Positions 25,050-33,862 are shown, counted from the first letter of the stretch. The stretch is DNA of 37,238 nucleotides from Xanthomarina sp035306605 (GCA_035306605.1 DATGNR010000059.1); one strand, 5' to 3'. The notes: generated from the sequence alone by a model not told the origin. Made by a program: numbers and translations.

Positions 25050-25589
25050 TTATATAGCATCGGAGCCTTCTTCTATTGCATCCTTTTTAATAAGTGTTAC
25101 TGCTTTTTGCAACATTAAGTTATTCGGATAGGTTACCAAGTTTCCGTTATCCAACCTTAAATGAAGCTGAAAAGCCCTAATGTCTTCAATAATGCCTTCT
25201 AAAGGAGAGTCCTTGTCGTGAATTTCAATTTTATCACCTACTTTATATGGAAAGGAAAAAAACATGATAACCCCAGAGGTGATATTGCTTAAAATAGACC
25301 AAATAGCAAATAAGGCAATTCCAATAACTGCAAATACAGAAGAAAATACCAGGGCTAAATCTTTTAATTGAGCTCCGAAAATAAAGGTTTCAATTAAAAG
25401 GGCAAGTAAAACCAAGGTAACCGTTACATATCTGCTTATTAAAGTGATTCGTGCATCATTTATTCCGGTTTTCTTGCCTAACTTATAGATGAGTTTTTTA
25501 GCGATAACTCTAATAATAAATAGAAATAGCAGAATAAATAAACTCGCTAAAATTTCGGTTTGATACGTTTGAAAGAATGTCATTTCCAT
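25050..25589 (-). CDS. Small MscS-type mechanosensitive channel
   Basis: The product has about 179 residues from ATG 25589; the frame is open to a TTG at 25607 and a second ATG lies at 25583. It has three membrane spans (about 10-30, 50-70, 75-105) followed by the MscS beta domain: 'FSFPYKVGDKIEIHDKDSPLEGIIEDI' and 'GNLVTYPNNLMLQKAV'. The pore helix is the Ala/Gly/Ser-rich TM3 ('FAVIGIALFAIWSILSNITSG'-type, split here as 'IGIALFAIWS' and 'NITSGVIM'). It is a minimal version without the C-terminal vestibule tail. It probably relieves osmotic pressure. Confidence 0.88.
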   Translation of the reverse strand: MEMTFFQTYQTEILASLFILLFLFIIRVIAKKLIYKLGKKTGINDARITLISRYVTVTLVLLALLIETFIFGAQLKDLALVFSSVFAVIGIALFAIWSILSNITSGVIMFFSFPYKVGDKIEIHDKDSPLEGIIEDIRAFQLHLRLDNGNLVTYPNNLMLQKAVTLIKKDAIEEGSDAI

Positions 25590-25651
25590 AATTAAATTAA
25601 TGAGCAAAGATAGAACAGAATTAAAGAATTAGTCGGGTCCTTAAGTTATAT

Positions 25652-26242
25652 TTAAGAAGAAACCAACGAGTTTAAAGCTTGATAAACAAGGTGGGTGGGC
25701 AGGCCTACTACATTAAAATATGAGCCTTCAATTTTGCTGATTCCTATTTGACCAATCCACTCCTGAATGCCGTATGCTCCGGCTTTGTCGAACGGTTTAA
25801 AGGTTTCTATGTAATGAGTTATTTCGGTGTTACTTAGCTCTTTAAAAGTAACCTTTGTAACAGCATGCACCGTTTTTTGAAGCGTGGTGGTTGTAAAACA
25901 AACAGAAGTAATAACTTCATGTGTTGCATCACTTAAAGATTTTATCATCTTAAAAGCATCCTCTTTGTCGATGGGTTTTCCAAGGGCTTGGTTGTTATGC
26001 CAAACAATGGTGTCGCTAGTTATAAGAATATCGTTATCTTTTAGTTCTTCTTTAAATGGAAGTGCTTTTAATTGAGCTAAATAATCACTGATTTCAAAAT
26101 GCATTAATCTAGACGGGTATTCTTCATTTATAGATTTTATGCGCACTTCAAAATCCAATCCTAAATCGGCAAAAAATTGCTGTCTTCTAGGTGACCCCGA
26201 AGCTAAAATAAGATGGTGATTTTTTAGTTTTTCGTTTAACAT
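25652..26242 (-). CDS. maf: Maf-type nucleotide pyrophosphatase
   Basis: The product has 196 residues, full length. It shows 'ILASGSPRRQQFFADLGLDF' with the S-x-S-P-R-R motif, 'ILITSDTIVWHNNQALGKP' and 'FKPFDKAGAYGIQEWIG', the classic Maf blocks of the dTTP/UTP pyrophosphatase (YhdE) subgroup, which hydrolyses non-canonical or excess nucleotides to monophosphates. Its ATG overlaps the ubiA stop by one base (TAATG), showing tight co-translation. Confidence 0.95.
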   Translation of the reverse strand: MLNEKLKNHHLILASGSPRRQQFFADLGLDFEVRIKSINEEYPSRLMHFEISDYLAQLKALPFKEELKDNDILITSDTIVWHNNQALGKPIDKEDAFKMIKSLSDATHEVITSVCFTTTTLQKTVHAVTKVTFKELSNTEITHYIETFKPFDKAGAYGIQEWIGQIGISKIEGSYFNVVGLPTHLVYQALNSLVSS

Positions 26243-27168
26243 TATCCTAGTAAAACAAATTGATAAAGCGCTAATGAAAACATACCAATTAGCATGACTA
26301 ATTTAAGCAATTTACTAATAAACCGAAGTTCTTTTTTGGTTTCAGCATTAAAAGATTTAAGGCTAATATAAATGAGTGGTCCTAAAATAAATATTAGAAA
26401 ATAGGTTACAACCAATAACTGAGAGTATAAAAAGGTAATGATATAAAAAACCACCCCAAACAATAGCATTATGGAAAGGACGAAAACTACTTTTATAGCT
26501 CTATTTCTACCAATAGCGATAGGTAAGGTATTAAAACCAGCTTTGTATTCGCCATCAACATCTTCTATGTCTTTAACTATTTCTCTAATAAGATTAATTA
26601 CAAAGGCAAATATGGCGTAGTCTAGAATAATATTGAAAAAAGTAATTTGTGTCTCGCGGTTTTCTGGAGTTATGGCTGGTAGGATATCGAATAAACCAAC
26701 AATAATAAGGCTGAGTGCTACTAAAAGAGATACAACAATGTTTCCAATTAATAGTAGTTGTTTTAAATAGGAGGCATAAACGTATAACAATGCCGAAATA
26801 ATGACAAAAATGGCAAAGAAACCACTTTTACCAATTAAGTGTGACAGATAAAATCCAATACCAACACCAACAACATTAAAGATAATAAATAGGTTATTTG
26901 CCGTTTTTTCAGAAATGCTTTTTCCAACTATAACACGTTTTGGTCTGTTAACCAAATCAATTTCAATATCGTAAATATCGTTAATGATATATCCTGCGGC
27001 CGCAATGCACAGAGTTGCCAAAACCAATAATGTAAATCCAAATAAATTTAGTGTAACACTAAGGTTGGTAGCTTTTAAAAAAGGTTCTAAAAGCATGTAT
27101 TTTATTAAAAATTGAACTAACGCAATTATGAGTAAGTTCTTGTAACGAATAAGATTTAAGAAATTCAA
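26242..27168 (-). CDS. UbiA-family prenyltransferase
   Basis: The product has 308 residues and about 8-9 membrane spans. The first Asp-rich motif is 'NDIYDIEIDLVNRPKR' (63-78), the second is 'KDIEDVDGEYKAG' (about 200). Both bind Mg-pyrophosphate. In Bacteroidota this neighbour of Maf and a KdsC-like phosphatase is often annotated as geranylgeranylglycerol-phosphate geranylgeranyltransferase; the real prenyl acceptor is not readable. The start is TTG at 27168, with no suitable ATG near the N-terminal helix. The stop overlaps the maf start. Confidence 0.88.
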   Translation of the reverse strand: MNFLNLIRYKNLLIIALVQFLIKYMLLEPFLKATNLSVTLNLFGFTLLVLATLCIAAAGYIINDIYDIEIDLVNRPKRVIVGKSISEKTANNLFIIFNVVGVGIGFYLSHLIGKSGFFAIFVIISALLYVYASYLKQLLLIGNIVVSLLVALSLIIVGLFDILPAITPENRETQITFFNIILDYAIFAFVINLIREIVKDIEDVDGEYKAGFNTLPIAIGRNRAIKVVFVLSIMLLFGVVFYIITFLYSQLLVVTYFLIFILGPLIYISLKSFNAETKKELRFISKLLKLVMLIGMFSLALYQFVLLG

Positions 27169-27244
27169 GAGTTTTAATTTGGTATTATAAAGTGATTAGT
27201 AATCTTTAATTAGGATTGTTTTTGCTTTAAATAAAATTGAAAAA

Positions 27245-27775
27245 TTAATCGTATTTGGCATTAAAATTATCAAACCATTTTCCTTGTACTTTTAAAACTT
27301 GCTCAATAACATCTCTAACAGCTCCGTTACCACCATTTTTATGGGAAATATATTTAGAAATGGCTTTAATTTCAGGAACAGCGTCTTGTGGGCAACAAGG
27401 CAATCCTACTAATGTCATAACAGGATAATCTGGTAAATCATCACCCATAAACAAGACCTTTTTTAAATCTATTTGATGCCTTTCCAAAAACAGGTTTAAT
27501 TGTTCAATTTTGTTATGTGCACCAAGAAAAATATCTTTTATTCCTAATCCTTCCAACCGATGTCTAACTCCTTCGTTGGTGCCTCCAGAAATAACACACA
27601 CATTAAATCCTTTATCAACGGCAGTTTTTAAGGCATATCCGTCCTTAATATTCATAGTTCTTAGCATTTCGCCAGAAGTGGTTACCGTTATGGTTCCATC
27701 AGTTAACACACCATCTATATCAAAAATTAAGGTGTTAATCTGTTCTAGATATTCTTTGTAGCTTTTATTTTCCAT
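27245..27775 (-). CDS. KdsC-like HAD phosphatase (Kdo-8-phosphate phosphatase)
   Basis: The product has 176 residues, the size of cap-less C0 HAD phosphatases. The nucleophile motif is 'FDIDGVLTDG' (D19, D21), motif II is 'VISGGTNEGVRHR', motif III is the Lys in 'GAHNKIEQL', and motif IV is 'MGDDLPD' (about 110-116). KdsC removes phosphate from Kdo-8-P for LPS inner-core synthesis and acts as a tetramer. The 5' end overlaps the DUF2520 gene by 11 bp. Some homologues act on Neu or other nonulosonate phosphates, so the substrate is probable, not certain. Confidence 0.9.
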   Translation of the reverse strand: MENKSYKEYLEQINTLIFDIDGVLTDGTITVTTSGEMLRTMNIKDGYALKTAVDKGFNVCVISGGTNEGVRHRLEGLGIKDIFLGAHNKIEQLNLFLERHQIDLKKVLFMGDDLPDYPVMTLVGLPCCPQDAVPEIKAISKYISHKNGGNGAVRDVIEQVLKVQGKWFDNFNAKYD

Positions 27776-28523
27776 GCGTATTTTTTATGGCATTAGTCAT
27801 TAAATTATAAATAGCTTTATGCTCTTCACTTTCTAACAAGTTTAAATGTCTTTTTATAGTGTTTTTATCGTTGCGTTTTGCAGGACCTGTTTGTGCTAAA
27901 TAAGGTGATAAATATTGAACCTTCTTAGCTGTTTCTAATATTAAAGGTTTTAAAACATCAAATTCCACGCCTTCAGATTCTGTTATTTCATGTGCAACAC
28001 GATATAGTTGGTTGGTGAAATTATTTACAAATACGGCAGCCAAATGTAAGGCTTTTCTTTGGTCGCTATTTATTTTGTAATAGTCGCATCCTATGGCTTC
28101 AGCCAATGATTTTAAAAGTGGGTAATCTTTTTTGCCAATAGTTTCTATGCAAATAGGCACGTTTTTAAAATCAAGCTCAGCATCTTTAGAAAAAGTTTGT
28201 AAAGGGTAAAAAACACCTCGTCTATTTTTTTTGTCTAAATCATAAACACTAACACTTCCAGACGTGTGGACTACCAATCGGTCTGAAAAAGGTAAGGCTT
28301 CAGAAATTCCTGAAATAGCATCATCGCTTACAGCAATAATATATAAATCTACTTCTGTTAAGTCTGAAAGGTTGTCTGTAACCGAAACCTCATTTTGAAA
28401 AGAACTTATTTTACCAAGGTCTCTATTGTACCACTGCTTAACCGAAACAGTTTCGGTTTTTGAAAACACTCTAAATAAGTGTGTTGCAACATTTCCTGCG
28501 CCAAGTATACTAACTGAAATCAT
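27765..28523 (-). CDS. DUF2520 Rossmann-fold oxidoreductase-like protein
   Basis: The product has 252 residues. An N-terminal Rossmann dinucleotide site, 'VSILGAGNVATHLFRVF' (4-20), is followed by 'DLYIIAVSDDAI', 'VVHTSGSVSVYDL' and 'GVFYPLQTFSK' (a typical DUF2520 block), then a helical C-terminal domain with 'KALHLAAVFVNNFTN'. It resembles F420/NADP and 2-dehydropantoate-type reductases; no substrate is known. It overlaps the kdsC-like gene by 11 bp and starts 19 bp after the Crp/Fnr gene stop, so it may be transcribed with it. Confidence 0.88.
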   Translation of the reverse strand: MISVSILGAGNVATHLFRVFSKTETVSVKQWYNRDLGKISSFQNEVSVTDNLSDLTEVDLYIIAVSDDAISGISEALPFSDRLVVHTSGSVSVYDLDKKNRRGVFYPLQTFSKDAELDFKNVPICIETIGKKDYPLLKSLAEAIGCDYYKINSDQRKALHLAAVFVNNFTNQLYRVAHEITESEGVEFDVLKPLILETAKKVQYLSPYLAQTGPAKRNDKNTIKRHLNLLESEEHKAIYNLMTNAIKNTHGK

Positions 28524-28542
28524 GGGTGTAAATTAAAGATAT

Positions 28543-29130
28543 TTAAATAAAAACTTTATGATGTTTTAGAATTAATTTTTTACTTTTTTCCAACTGTTTT
28601 ACAGCTCTAATAACTGTTTCTACACGTAAGCCTGTTAATTCTGAAATTTGTTGACGTGTTAATTTTACTTCAAATAAACCTTCAGTTTTAGAGGATTCTT
28701 TTAAATGGTGTAATAGGGTTAAAATGCGATGTTCTGGCGGATGAATAGACAGTTCCTTCATAATTTTTGCTTTATACAACATTCTATTGCAAATTAATTT
28801 CGTGAACTTTAAATGGATATCTGGTTGAGCCTTTAATAAGTTGAAAAACACTTTTTTTTCTAAAACATAAATTTCGCAATCAGTTAAACAGATAGCACTC
28901 GCGGGATAATCAAAAGCTCCAAATAAGGGAGGTTCACCAAAAGAAGCGTTTTTTTCAAAAAAACCTTGTGTAAACTCTTTTCCTTCTTCGGTAAGGTTAA
29001 ACATTTTGATTTTTCCAGACTTTAGCTGATAGTAATACTTAGGCTTCTCAGTTTCATTAAAAATTATCTCGTCTTTGTGGTAGGTTTTTATAAACGGATT
29101 ATATGTGTTTAATAAGTCAATAGGTATCAT
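28543..29130 (-). CDS. Crp/Fnr-family regulator, FNR-like DNA reader, no Fe-S cysteines
   Basis: The product has 195 residues from ATG 29130; the frame extends to a GTG at 29199, but this adds no domain and would run through the operator. A cyclic-nucleotide-fold effector domain (about 10-110) precedes a winged helix (157-182, 'LTRQQISELTGLRVETVIR'). The recognition helix 'VETVIR' (E171, R175) resembles FNR 'VETISR', which reads TGAT. The cAMP-contact Arg is missing ('FGEPPLFGAFDYPASAI') and there is no FNR cysteine cluster, so it probably senses another ligand such as NO via haem. A palindrome with a TGAT-N4-ATCA core (29136-29151) lies 5 bp upstream, shared with the divergent globin operon. 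Confidence 0.9.
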   Translation of the reverse strand: MIPIDLLNTYNPFIKTYHKDEIIFNETEKPKYYYQLKSGKIKMFNLTEEGKEFTQGFFEKNASFGEPPLFGAFDYPASAICLTDCEIYVLEKKVFFNLLKAQPDIHLKFTKLICNRMLYKAKIMKELSIHPPEHRILTLLHHLKESSKTEGLFEVKLTRQQISELTGLRVETVIRAVKQLEKSKKLILKHHKVFI

Positions 29131-29135
29131 TTGTG

Positions 29136-29180
29136 TATGATTTGAATCATAAAATAACAAAGATAAGTTATTGAACTTTG
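29136..29180 (+). promoter_or_regulatory. FNR-like palindrome and -7 box for the globin operon
   Basis: A perfect palindrome TATGATT-TG-AATCATA (29136-29151) contains TGAT-N4-ATCA, close to the FNR/DNR site TTGAT-N4-ATCAA. After exactly 21 bp comes GAACTTTG (29173-29180), matching five of six fixed positions of the -7 consensus TAnnTTTG. The box would be centred near -43 of a start around 29187, a class II activator position for the globin operon. On the other strand it sits just before the regulator ATG, suggesting autoregulation. The role is inferred. Confidence 0.55.
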
Positions 29181-29205
29181 TAAGGAGAATATTAAACACT
29201 AAGAA

Positions 29206-29499
29206 ATGAATATTTTAAACCAGTACCGTCACGACTTTAAAAAAAATTATATTTTATACATTCCTTTAACTATTATTTTACAAAGTTGTTTAGGCTCTAT
29301 TGCAGCCATGTTTATTTTAAAAAATAGTATTACAGGAACATTCCATTTTTTTGAACTAACTTTATGTGTTGTATTTGCTATGGGCTATAATGCCGTTGTT
29401 TATGCACAATTAAAAAACAATATTATATTTAATTTTTTAGTTGCCACTCTATTAGTGGAAATAGCGCTTATAATAATTAATGTAATTCGACTATTTTAA
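29206..29499 (+). CDS. Small three-span membrane protein linked to the globin
   Basis: The product has 97 residues. Hydrophobic spans at about 15-37, 47-66 and 72-95; a short basic N-terminus. I recognise no named family. It ends 8 bp before the truncated globin gene and shares its promoter, so a link to NO or oxygen handling is inferred from context only. Clean start, A-rich leader ('AACACTAAGAAATG'). Confidence 0.75.
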   Translation: MNILNQYRHDFKKNYILYIPLTIILQSCLGSIAAMFILKNSITGTFHFFELTLCVVFAMGYNAVVYAQLKNNIIFNFLVATLLVEIALIIINVIRLF

Positions 29500-29507
29500 A
29501 TTTAAGA

Positions 29508-29909
29508 ATGATAAAAGAAGATATAGCGACTCGTGAAGATGTCTATTTATTAGTCTCGGCTTTTTATTCCAAAATTAGAAAAGACCCATTTTTAGGGCCT
29601 TTTTTTAATCGTGTAATTAAAGACTGGGAAGAACATATAGTGAAATTAACTACCTTTTGGGAAACCAGTTTGTTTACAACCCGACGTTTGGAAAATAAAT
29701 ATTATGGGAATCCTTTAGCTGTTCATGTTGGGGTAGATCAAGATAATAATCAAAGCATAACCCCAGAACACTTTGGTAAATGGTTGAGTTTGTGGATTGA
29801 AACCATTGACGAGATGTACGATGGAGACTATGCCATGAAAGCCAAACAAAAAGCTAGAAAAATGAGTACTTTTTTGTTCTTGAAAATTTTTGAAGCCAGA
29901 CAAAATTAG
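29508..29909 (+). CDS. Group III truncated haemoglobin
   Basis: The product has 133 residues, the size of a 2-over-2 globin. 'FYSKIRKDPFLGPFF' opens the fold, 'HIVKLTTFWETSLF' follows, and 'GNPLAVHVGV' gives the probable proximal haem His (H73), with 'ITPEHFGKWLSLW' typical of truncated globins. The overall pattern fits group III. Such globins bind O2 or NO and are linked to nitrosative stress. It is co-transcribed with the small membrane protein 8 bp upstream, opposite an FNR-like regulator. Confidence 0.93.
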   Translation: MIKEDIATREDVYLLVSAFYSKIRKDPFLGPFFNRVIKDWEEHIVKLTTFWETSLFTTRRLENKYYGNPLAVHVGVDQDNNQSITPEHFGKWLSLWIETIDEMYDGDYAMKAKQKARKMSTFLFLKIFEARQN

Positions 29910-30023
29910 TTAGTTTATCGCTTTTTTAACAAATAAAACCCACGGCAGTTTTAGTTTTTATTTTAAAAAATTTAACCAAGGCTTCTTTTTATGCTTTTAA
30001 CAGATTAAATAAACTTAAAACCT

Positions 30024-30031
30024 TAAATTTG
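30024..30031 (+). promoter_or_regulatory. -7 box of the ccsBA promoter
   Basis: A perfect Bacteroidota -7 box TAAATTTG, 28 bp before the ATG at 30060, which puts the start near 30038. A matching -33 TTTG box is not visible at the expected distance. Confidence 0.5.
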
Positions 30032-30059
30032 CACGATTAAATTTTAGAGTCTCGAAATA

Positions 30060-33000
30060 ATGCAAAATAAAATAACCAAATTCTTATTTTCTACCAGATT
30101 AACCTCCATTTTATTTATTGTTTACGCAGCTGCGATGGCTATTGGAACTTTTATGGATGCTGGACAAGAAACCTCACCTACACCTTATACAAGAAATCTT
30201 ATTTACAACACTTGGTGGTTCGAAGCTATCCTCGTGGTGTTCATGATAAATTTTATCGGAAATATTCCGAAGTATAGATTGTGGAGAAAGGAGCAATGGG
30301 CGACTTTAGTACTTCATTTGTCATTCATCCTAATTATCCTCGGGGCTGGAATTACTAGATATATCAGTTATGAAGGGATGATGAGTATTCGTGAAGGTGA
30401 AACAGAAAACGTGATGCTTTCTCATAAAACATATATTACCGCTTATATAGATGGTGATTATATGGTGAATGGTCAGGCTCAAAGAAAAATTGTTGAAGAA
30501 GAAGTCGATTTTTCACCTCGATTAAATAATAAATTCCACTACAAAACGGATTACAACAAGCAAGACGTTACCTTCGAACTTGAAAAATTTGTAGGAAGTG
30601 CAGAAAAAGATGTCGTTCCAGACGAAAACGGAAAAGAATACTTAAAAATGGTTGAAGCGGGTGATGGTTTACCTCATAATCATTTTTTGGAATCTGGAGA
30701 AGTGCAAAGCATTCACAACATTTTATTTTCTTTAAATAAAGAAGTCCCAGGCGCTGTTAATATTACTTCAACTGAAAATGGATTAACCATACAATCGCCT
30801 TTTGAAGGGGAGTACATGACCATGGCCACAGGGCTTACGGGTGAATTAGTAAAGGACAGCCTTCAACCACTTGTTTTACGTTCTAGATATGTTATAGGGA
30901 ACATGCAAATAGTGTTTCCAAAACCTGTTGTGAAGGGAACCTTTGATATTGTAAAGAAATCAGAAATGTTGGCAGGAGACGAAGACGGTCTGGTGTTGAA
31001 AATAACGTCTAATGGCGAGACAGAACGTGTTAGATTATTAGGTGGTCAAGGGTATAGTAAACCATTTGAAACAGTTCATATTGCAGGTTTAGATATAGCG
31101 GTAAAATATGGTTCAAAAACGATAGAACTACCATTTAGTATAAAATTAAACGATTTTATTGCGGATAAATATCCAGGAACAGAAAAAAGCTACTCTTCTT
31201 TTGCTAGTGAAGTAACTGTTATGGATGAAGAAACAGGTGATTACGATTACCGCATTTATATGAACAACATTTTGGACCATGGAGGATATAGATTCTTCCA
31301 AGCTAGTTTCGACCCGGATGAGTTAGGAACTAGACTTTCTGTAAATCACGATTTCTATGGAACTTGGATAACCTATATTGGGTATTTCTTGTTGTACTTC
31401 GGAATGATAGCTATCTTATTTGATAAGAGAACTCGTTTTGGTGATTTAAAACGCCAACTTAAGAGAGTGAAATTTAAGAAGGAAAAAGCATTAATGGTTT
31501 TATTTTTATGTTTTGGATTACATGGATACGCTCAAGATTCTAATCACAAACACAGTTTAGCTCCAACCAAAGCACAAATAGATTCTATTTTAGAGGTTAA
31601 TATTACACCTAAAGCACATGCCGATAAATTTGCTCATTTAGTAATTCAGGATGCTGGAGGACGTATGATGCCTATTAATACCTATGCATCGGAAATGCTT
31701 CGAAAGCTAAGTAAGCATGATACTTATGAAGGATTTGATGCCAACCAAGTATTCTTATCTATTCAGGAAAGTCCTTTATTATGGTATAACGTACCAATAA
31801 TTTATTTAAAGCCTCAAAAAGGAGATTCTATTCGTAAAATAATTGGAGTAGAGGAAAGTCAGAAATACGTGTCCTTAGTAAACTTCTTTACCGAAAATGG
31901 AACTTATAAATTAGCTCCTTATTTAGAAGAAGCCTATAAAGCACAAATTCCAAATGGTTTCCAAAAGGAATTTAAGGAAACAGACCAACGTGTAAATTTA
32001 TTATACAATACCATTGAAGGATATGCTTTGCGTATTTTCCCAATTCCAGACGATTATAACAATAAATGGATTTCTTCGGTAGAATTTAGAAGAGATAATT
32101 ATCGCGAACAGATTAAGGATTCGCTATATGGAAACTTTATCAATAACGGATTTAGCGCATACTTATTAACTTTAAACGCAGCTAAACAATCTGGAGATTT
32201 TACTAAAGCAGAAGATCTTTTAGATTCATTTAAAAAGACGCAGCATAAGTTTGGTAGTGAAGTCATGCTTTCGGATAAAAAAATCCAAGCGGAAATAAGT
32301 TACAACAAGTACGATATCTTTAAAAAGCTTTATAGCTGGTTTATGTACGCCTCTGCTTTAATGTTTGTTCTAATTATTGTTCAAATATTTAAAGAAAGGA
32401 GTAAAGCATTAAAAGTAGGTGTCAATGTTTTTAAATATATTATTGTAGGCCTTTTTGTGCTACATACTATTGGTCTTATTGTTAGATGGTATATTTCAGG
32501 ACACGCTCCTTGGAGTGATGCGTATGAATCCATGATTTATGTAGCTTGGGCAACCATGCTATTTGGATTGATTTTTGGAAGAAAAAGTGATTTAACTGTG
32601 GCCGCAACAGCATTTGTAACTTCCATGATTTTAATGGTTGCACATTGGAGCTGGATGGATCCTGCTATTGCAAATTTACAACCCGTATTAGATAGTTACT
32701 GGTTAATGATTCATGTGGCGGTAATTGTAGCTAGTTACGGACCATTCACCTTAGGGATGATGTTAGGGGTGGTATGTTTGTTTTTAATGATTTTTACAAA
32801 TAAAGAAAATAAAAAGAAAATGCTGCTGAACATTCAGGAGTTAACCATAATAAACGAAATGGCCTTAACTGTTGGCTTGGTTTTACTAACCATAGGAAAC
32901 TTTTTAGGAGGTATGTGGGCCAACGAAAGCTGGGGAAGATATTGGGGCTGGGACCCAAAGGAAACTTGGGCTTTAATTAGTATTATGGTTTACGCTTTTG

Positions 33001-33242
33001 TAATTCATATGCGCTTGGTTCCAGGACTTCGTGGACGTTTTGCTTTTAACTTAGCTTCTATATTAGCTTTTTCAAGTATTATGATGACTTACTTTGGTGT
33101 GAATTTCTATCTAGCTGGATTACATAGTTATGCTAGTGGTGATCAAATTGTAAGTGTGAAATTCATTCTTATTGCCTTAGGAATTATTGCAGTATTGGCT
33201 GGATTAGCTTATTGGAAATACGCGAAGTTTTATAAGAAATAA
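30060..33242 (+). CDS. Fused cytochrome c assembly protein (ResB-CcsA)
   Basis: The product has 1060 residues, a natural fusion of System II proteins. The N-terminal ResB-like part (about 1-480) has membrane spans at about 10-30, 55-75, 85-105 and 435-455, with a large periplasmic domain between. A second signal-like hydrophobic stretch, 'LMVLFLCFGLHGYAQD', near residue 480 leads into a ~270-residue periplasmic domain. The C-terminal CcsA part (about 760-1060) has 'GHAPWSDAYES', the haem-binding WWD motif 'WGRYWGWDPKETW' and 'HMRLVPGLRG'. It exports haem and attaches it to apocytochrome c outside the membrane. Its own -7 box lies at 30024 and a bidirectional terminator follows. Confidence 0.94.
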   Translation: MQNKITKFLFSTRLTSILFIVYAAAMAIGTFMDAGQETSPTPYTRNLIYNTWWFEAILVVFMINFIGNIPKYRLWRKEQWATLVLHLSFILIILGAGITRYISYEGMMSIREGETENVMLSHKTYITAYIDGDYMVNGQAQRKIVEEEVDFSPRLNNKFHYKTDYNKQDVTFELEKFVGSAEKDVVPDENGKEYLKMVEAGDGLPHNHFLESGEVQSIHNILFSLNKEVPGAVNITSTENGLTIQSPFEGEYMTMATGLTGELVKDSLQPLVLRSRYVIGNMQIVFPKPVVKGTFDIVKKSEMLAGDEDGLVLKITSNGETERVRLLGGQGYSKPFETVHIAGLDIAVKYGSKTIELPFSIKLNDFIADKYPGTEKSYSSFASEVTVMDEETGDYDYRIYMNNILDHGGYRFFQASFDPDELGTRLSVNHDFYGTWITYIGYFLLYFGMIAILFDKRTRFGDLKRQLKRVKFKKEKALMVLFLCFGLHGYAQDSNHKHSLAPTKAQIDSILEVNITPKAHADKFAHLVIQDAGGRMMPINTYASEMLRKLSKHDTYEGFDANQVFLSIQESPLLWYNVPIIYLKPQKGDSIRKIIGVEESQKYVSLVNFFTENGTYKLAPYLEEAYKAQIPNGFQKEFKETDQRVNLLYNTIEGYALRIFPIPDDYNNKWISSVEFRRDNYREQIKDSLYGNFINNGFSAYLLTLNAAKQSGDFTKAEDLLDSFKKTQHKFGSEVMLSDKKIQAEISYNKYDIFKKLYSWFMYASALMFVLIIVQIFKERSKALKVGVNVFKYIIVGLFVLHTIGLIVRWYISGHAPWSDAYESMIYVAWATMLFGLIFGRKSDLTVAATAFVTSMILMVAHWSWMDPAIANLQPVLDSYWLMIHVAVIVASYGPFTLGMMLGVVCLFLMIFTNKENKKKMLLNIQELTIINEMALTVGLVLLTIGNFLGGMWANESWGRYWGWDPKETWALISIMVYAFVIHMRLVPGLRGRFAFNLASILAFSSIMMTYFGVNFYLAGLHSYASGDQIVSVKFILIALGIIAVLAGLAYWKYAKFYKK

Positions 33243-33260
33243 AACCTAAAATGTTTAAAC

Positions 33261-33291
33261 AAAAAAAGACTGCAATTTGCAGTCTTTTTTT
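33261..33291. terminator. Bidirectional terminator between ccsBA and the 123-residue gene
   Basis: GACTGCA-ATT-TGCAGTC, extended by A-run and T-run to an AT-rich outer stem, serves the plus-strand ccsBA gene and the minus-strand gene ending at 33312. Confidence 0.9.
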
Positions 33292-33311
33292 GTTTAATTT
33301 AATTAGGTGTC

Positions 33312-33683
33312 CTATAGTTTAATTGGAGTTTTATCCAAGTTCAATTCGTCCAACATATCTTGGGTAAACTTATAGTGCCCACGACGAGTAATAATTTTAA
33401 ATCTATCATCCTTCATTCTTGTAAGAACATCTAAAAATCTCCATTTAGATTTTAGTAATTTAGGTTGTTCAGATTTTAAACTTATTTCAAAATAATGTTT
33501 TCTACCACCTTTTTCTGCCACAATATTTGGAGTTATTGAAATGTCACTCCCTTTCTTGAGGTAAGATTTTGGTGTTTCATATCCTTCAGCATCAGCCTTG
33601 ATGTTGTTGAATCCTAACTTTTCTAAATATGTTAAAGATTCCTTCAAAAATACTTCGTTTTCTAATTTTTCCTTTGCTATCAT
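33312..33683 (-). CDS. Hypothetical protein, possible nuclease-like fold
   Basis: The product has 123 residues. It contains 'GSDISITPNIVAEKGGRKHYFEISLKS', that is an Asp (D47), a spacer and a beta strand with E66 and K70, which recalls the D...E-x-K core of restriction-endonuclease-like folds, but the spacing is E-x3-K and the match is weak. The C-terminal part, 'ITRRGHYKFTQDMLDEL', is basic. It is monocistronic with its own terminator. I do not recognise a named family and the nuclease idea is tentative. Confidence 0.6.
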   Translation of the reverse strand: MIAKEKLENEVFLKESLTYLEKLGFNNIKADAEGYETPKSYLKKGSDISITPNIVAEKGGRKHYFEISLKSEQPKLLKSKWRFLDVLTRMKDDRFKIITRRGHYKFTQDMLDELNLDKTPIKL

Positions 33684-33827
33684 GCCATAAAGATAAGAAA
33701 ATTAATTGGCATTTTTGGTTAATTCCTTGTTAAACATAATTTTAGTAATTCATTTTCAGTTAGTTAAGTGGTTTTAAGCCTAGTTCTATAAATGTCTGAA
33801 TATTAATTCCATTTCATTGTTAAACCG

Positions 33828-33835
33828 TAAATTTG
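33828..33835 (+). promoter_or_regulatory. -7 box of the second Crp/Fnr gene
   Basis: A perfect TAAATTTG box 27 bp before the ATG at 33863 puts the transcription start near 33842. No palindrome is present at the distance seen for the two sulfur promoters. Confidence 0.5.
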
Positions 33836-33862
33836 TATCATTAAATAATATAACAACCAAAC

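Noticed and set aside
25426..25440. GTAAC-C-GTTAC on the plus strand inside the mscS-like gene
   Set aside because: It resembles the sulfur operator, but the spacer is 1 instead of 4 and it lies within coding sequence.
29131..29199. Longer Crp/Fnr protein starting at GTG 29199
   Set aside because: The extra 23 residues have no domain and would place the FNR-like palindrome and -7 box inside the coding region; ATG 29130 fits the family length.
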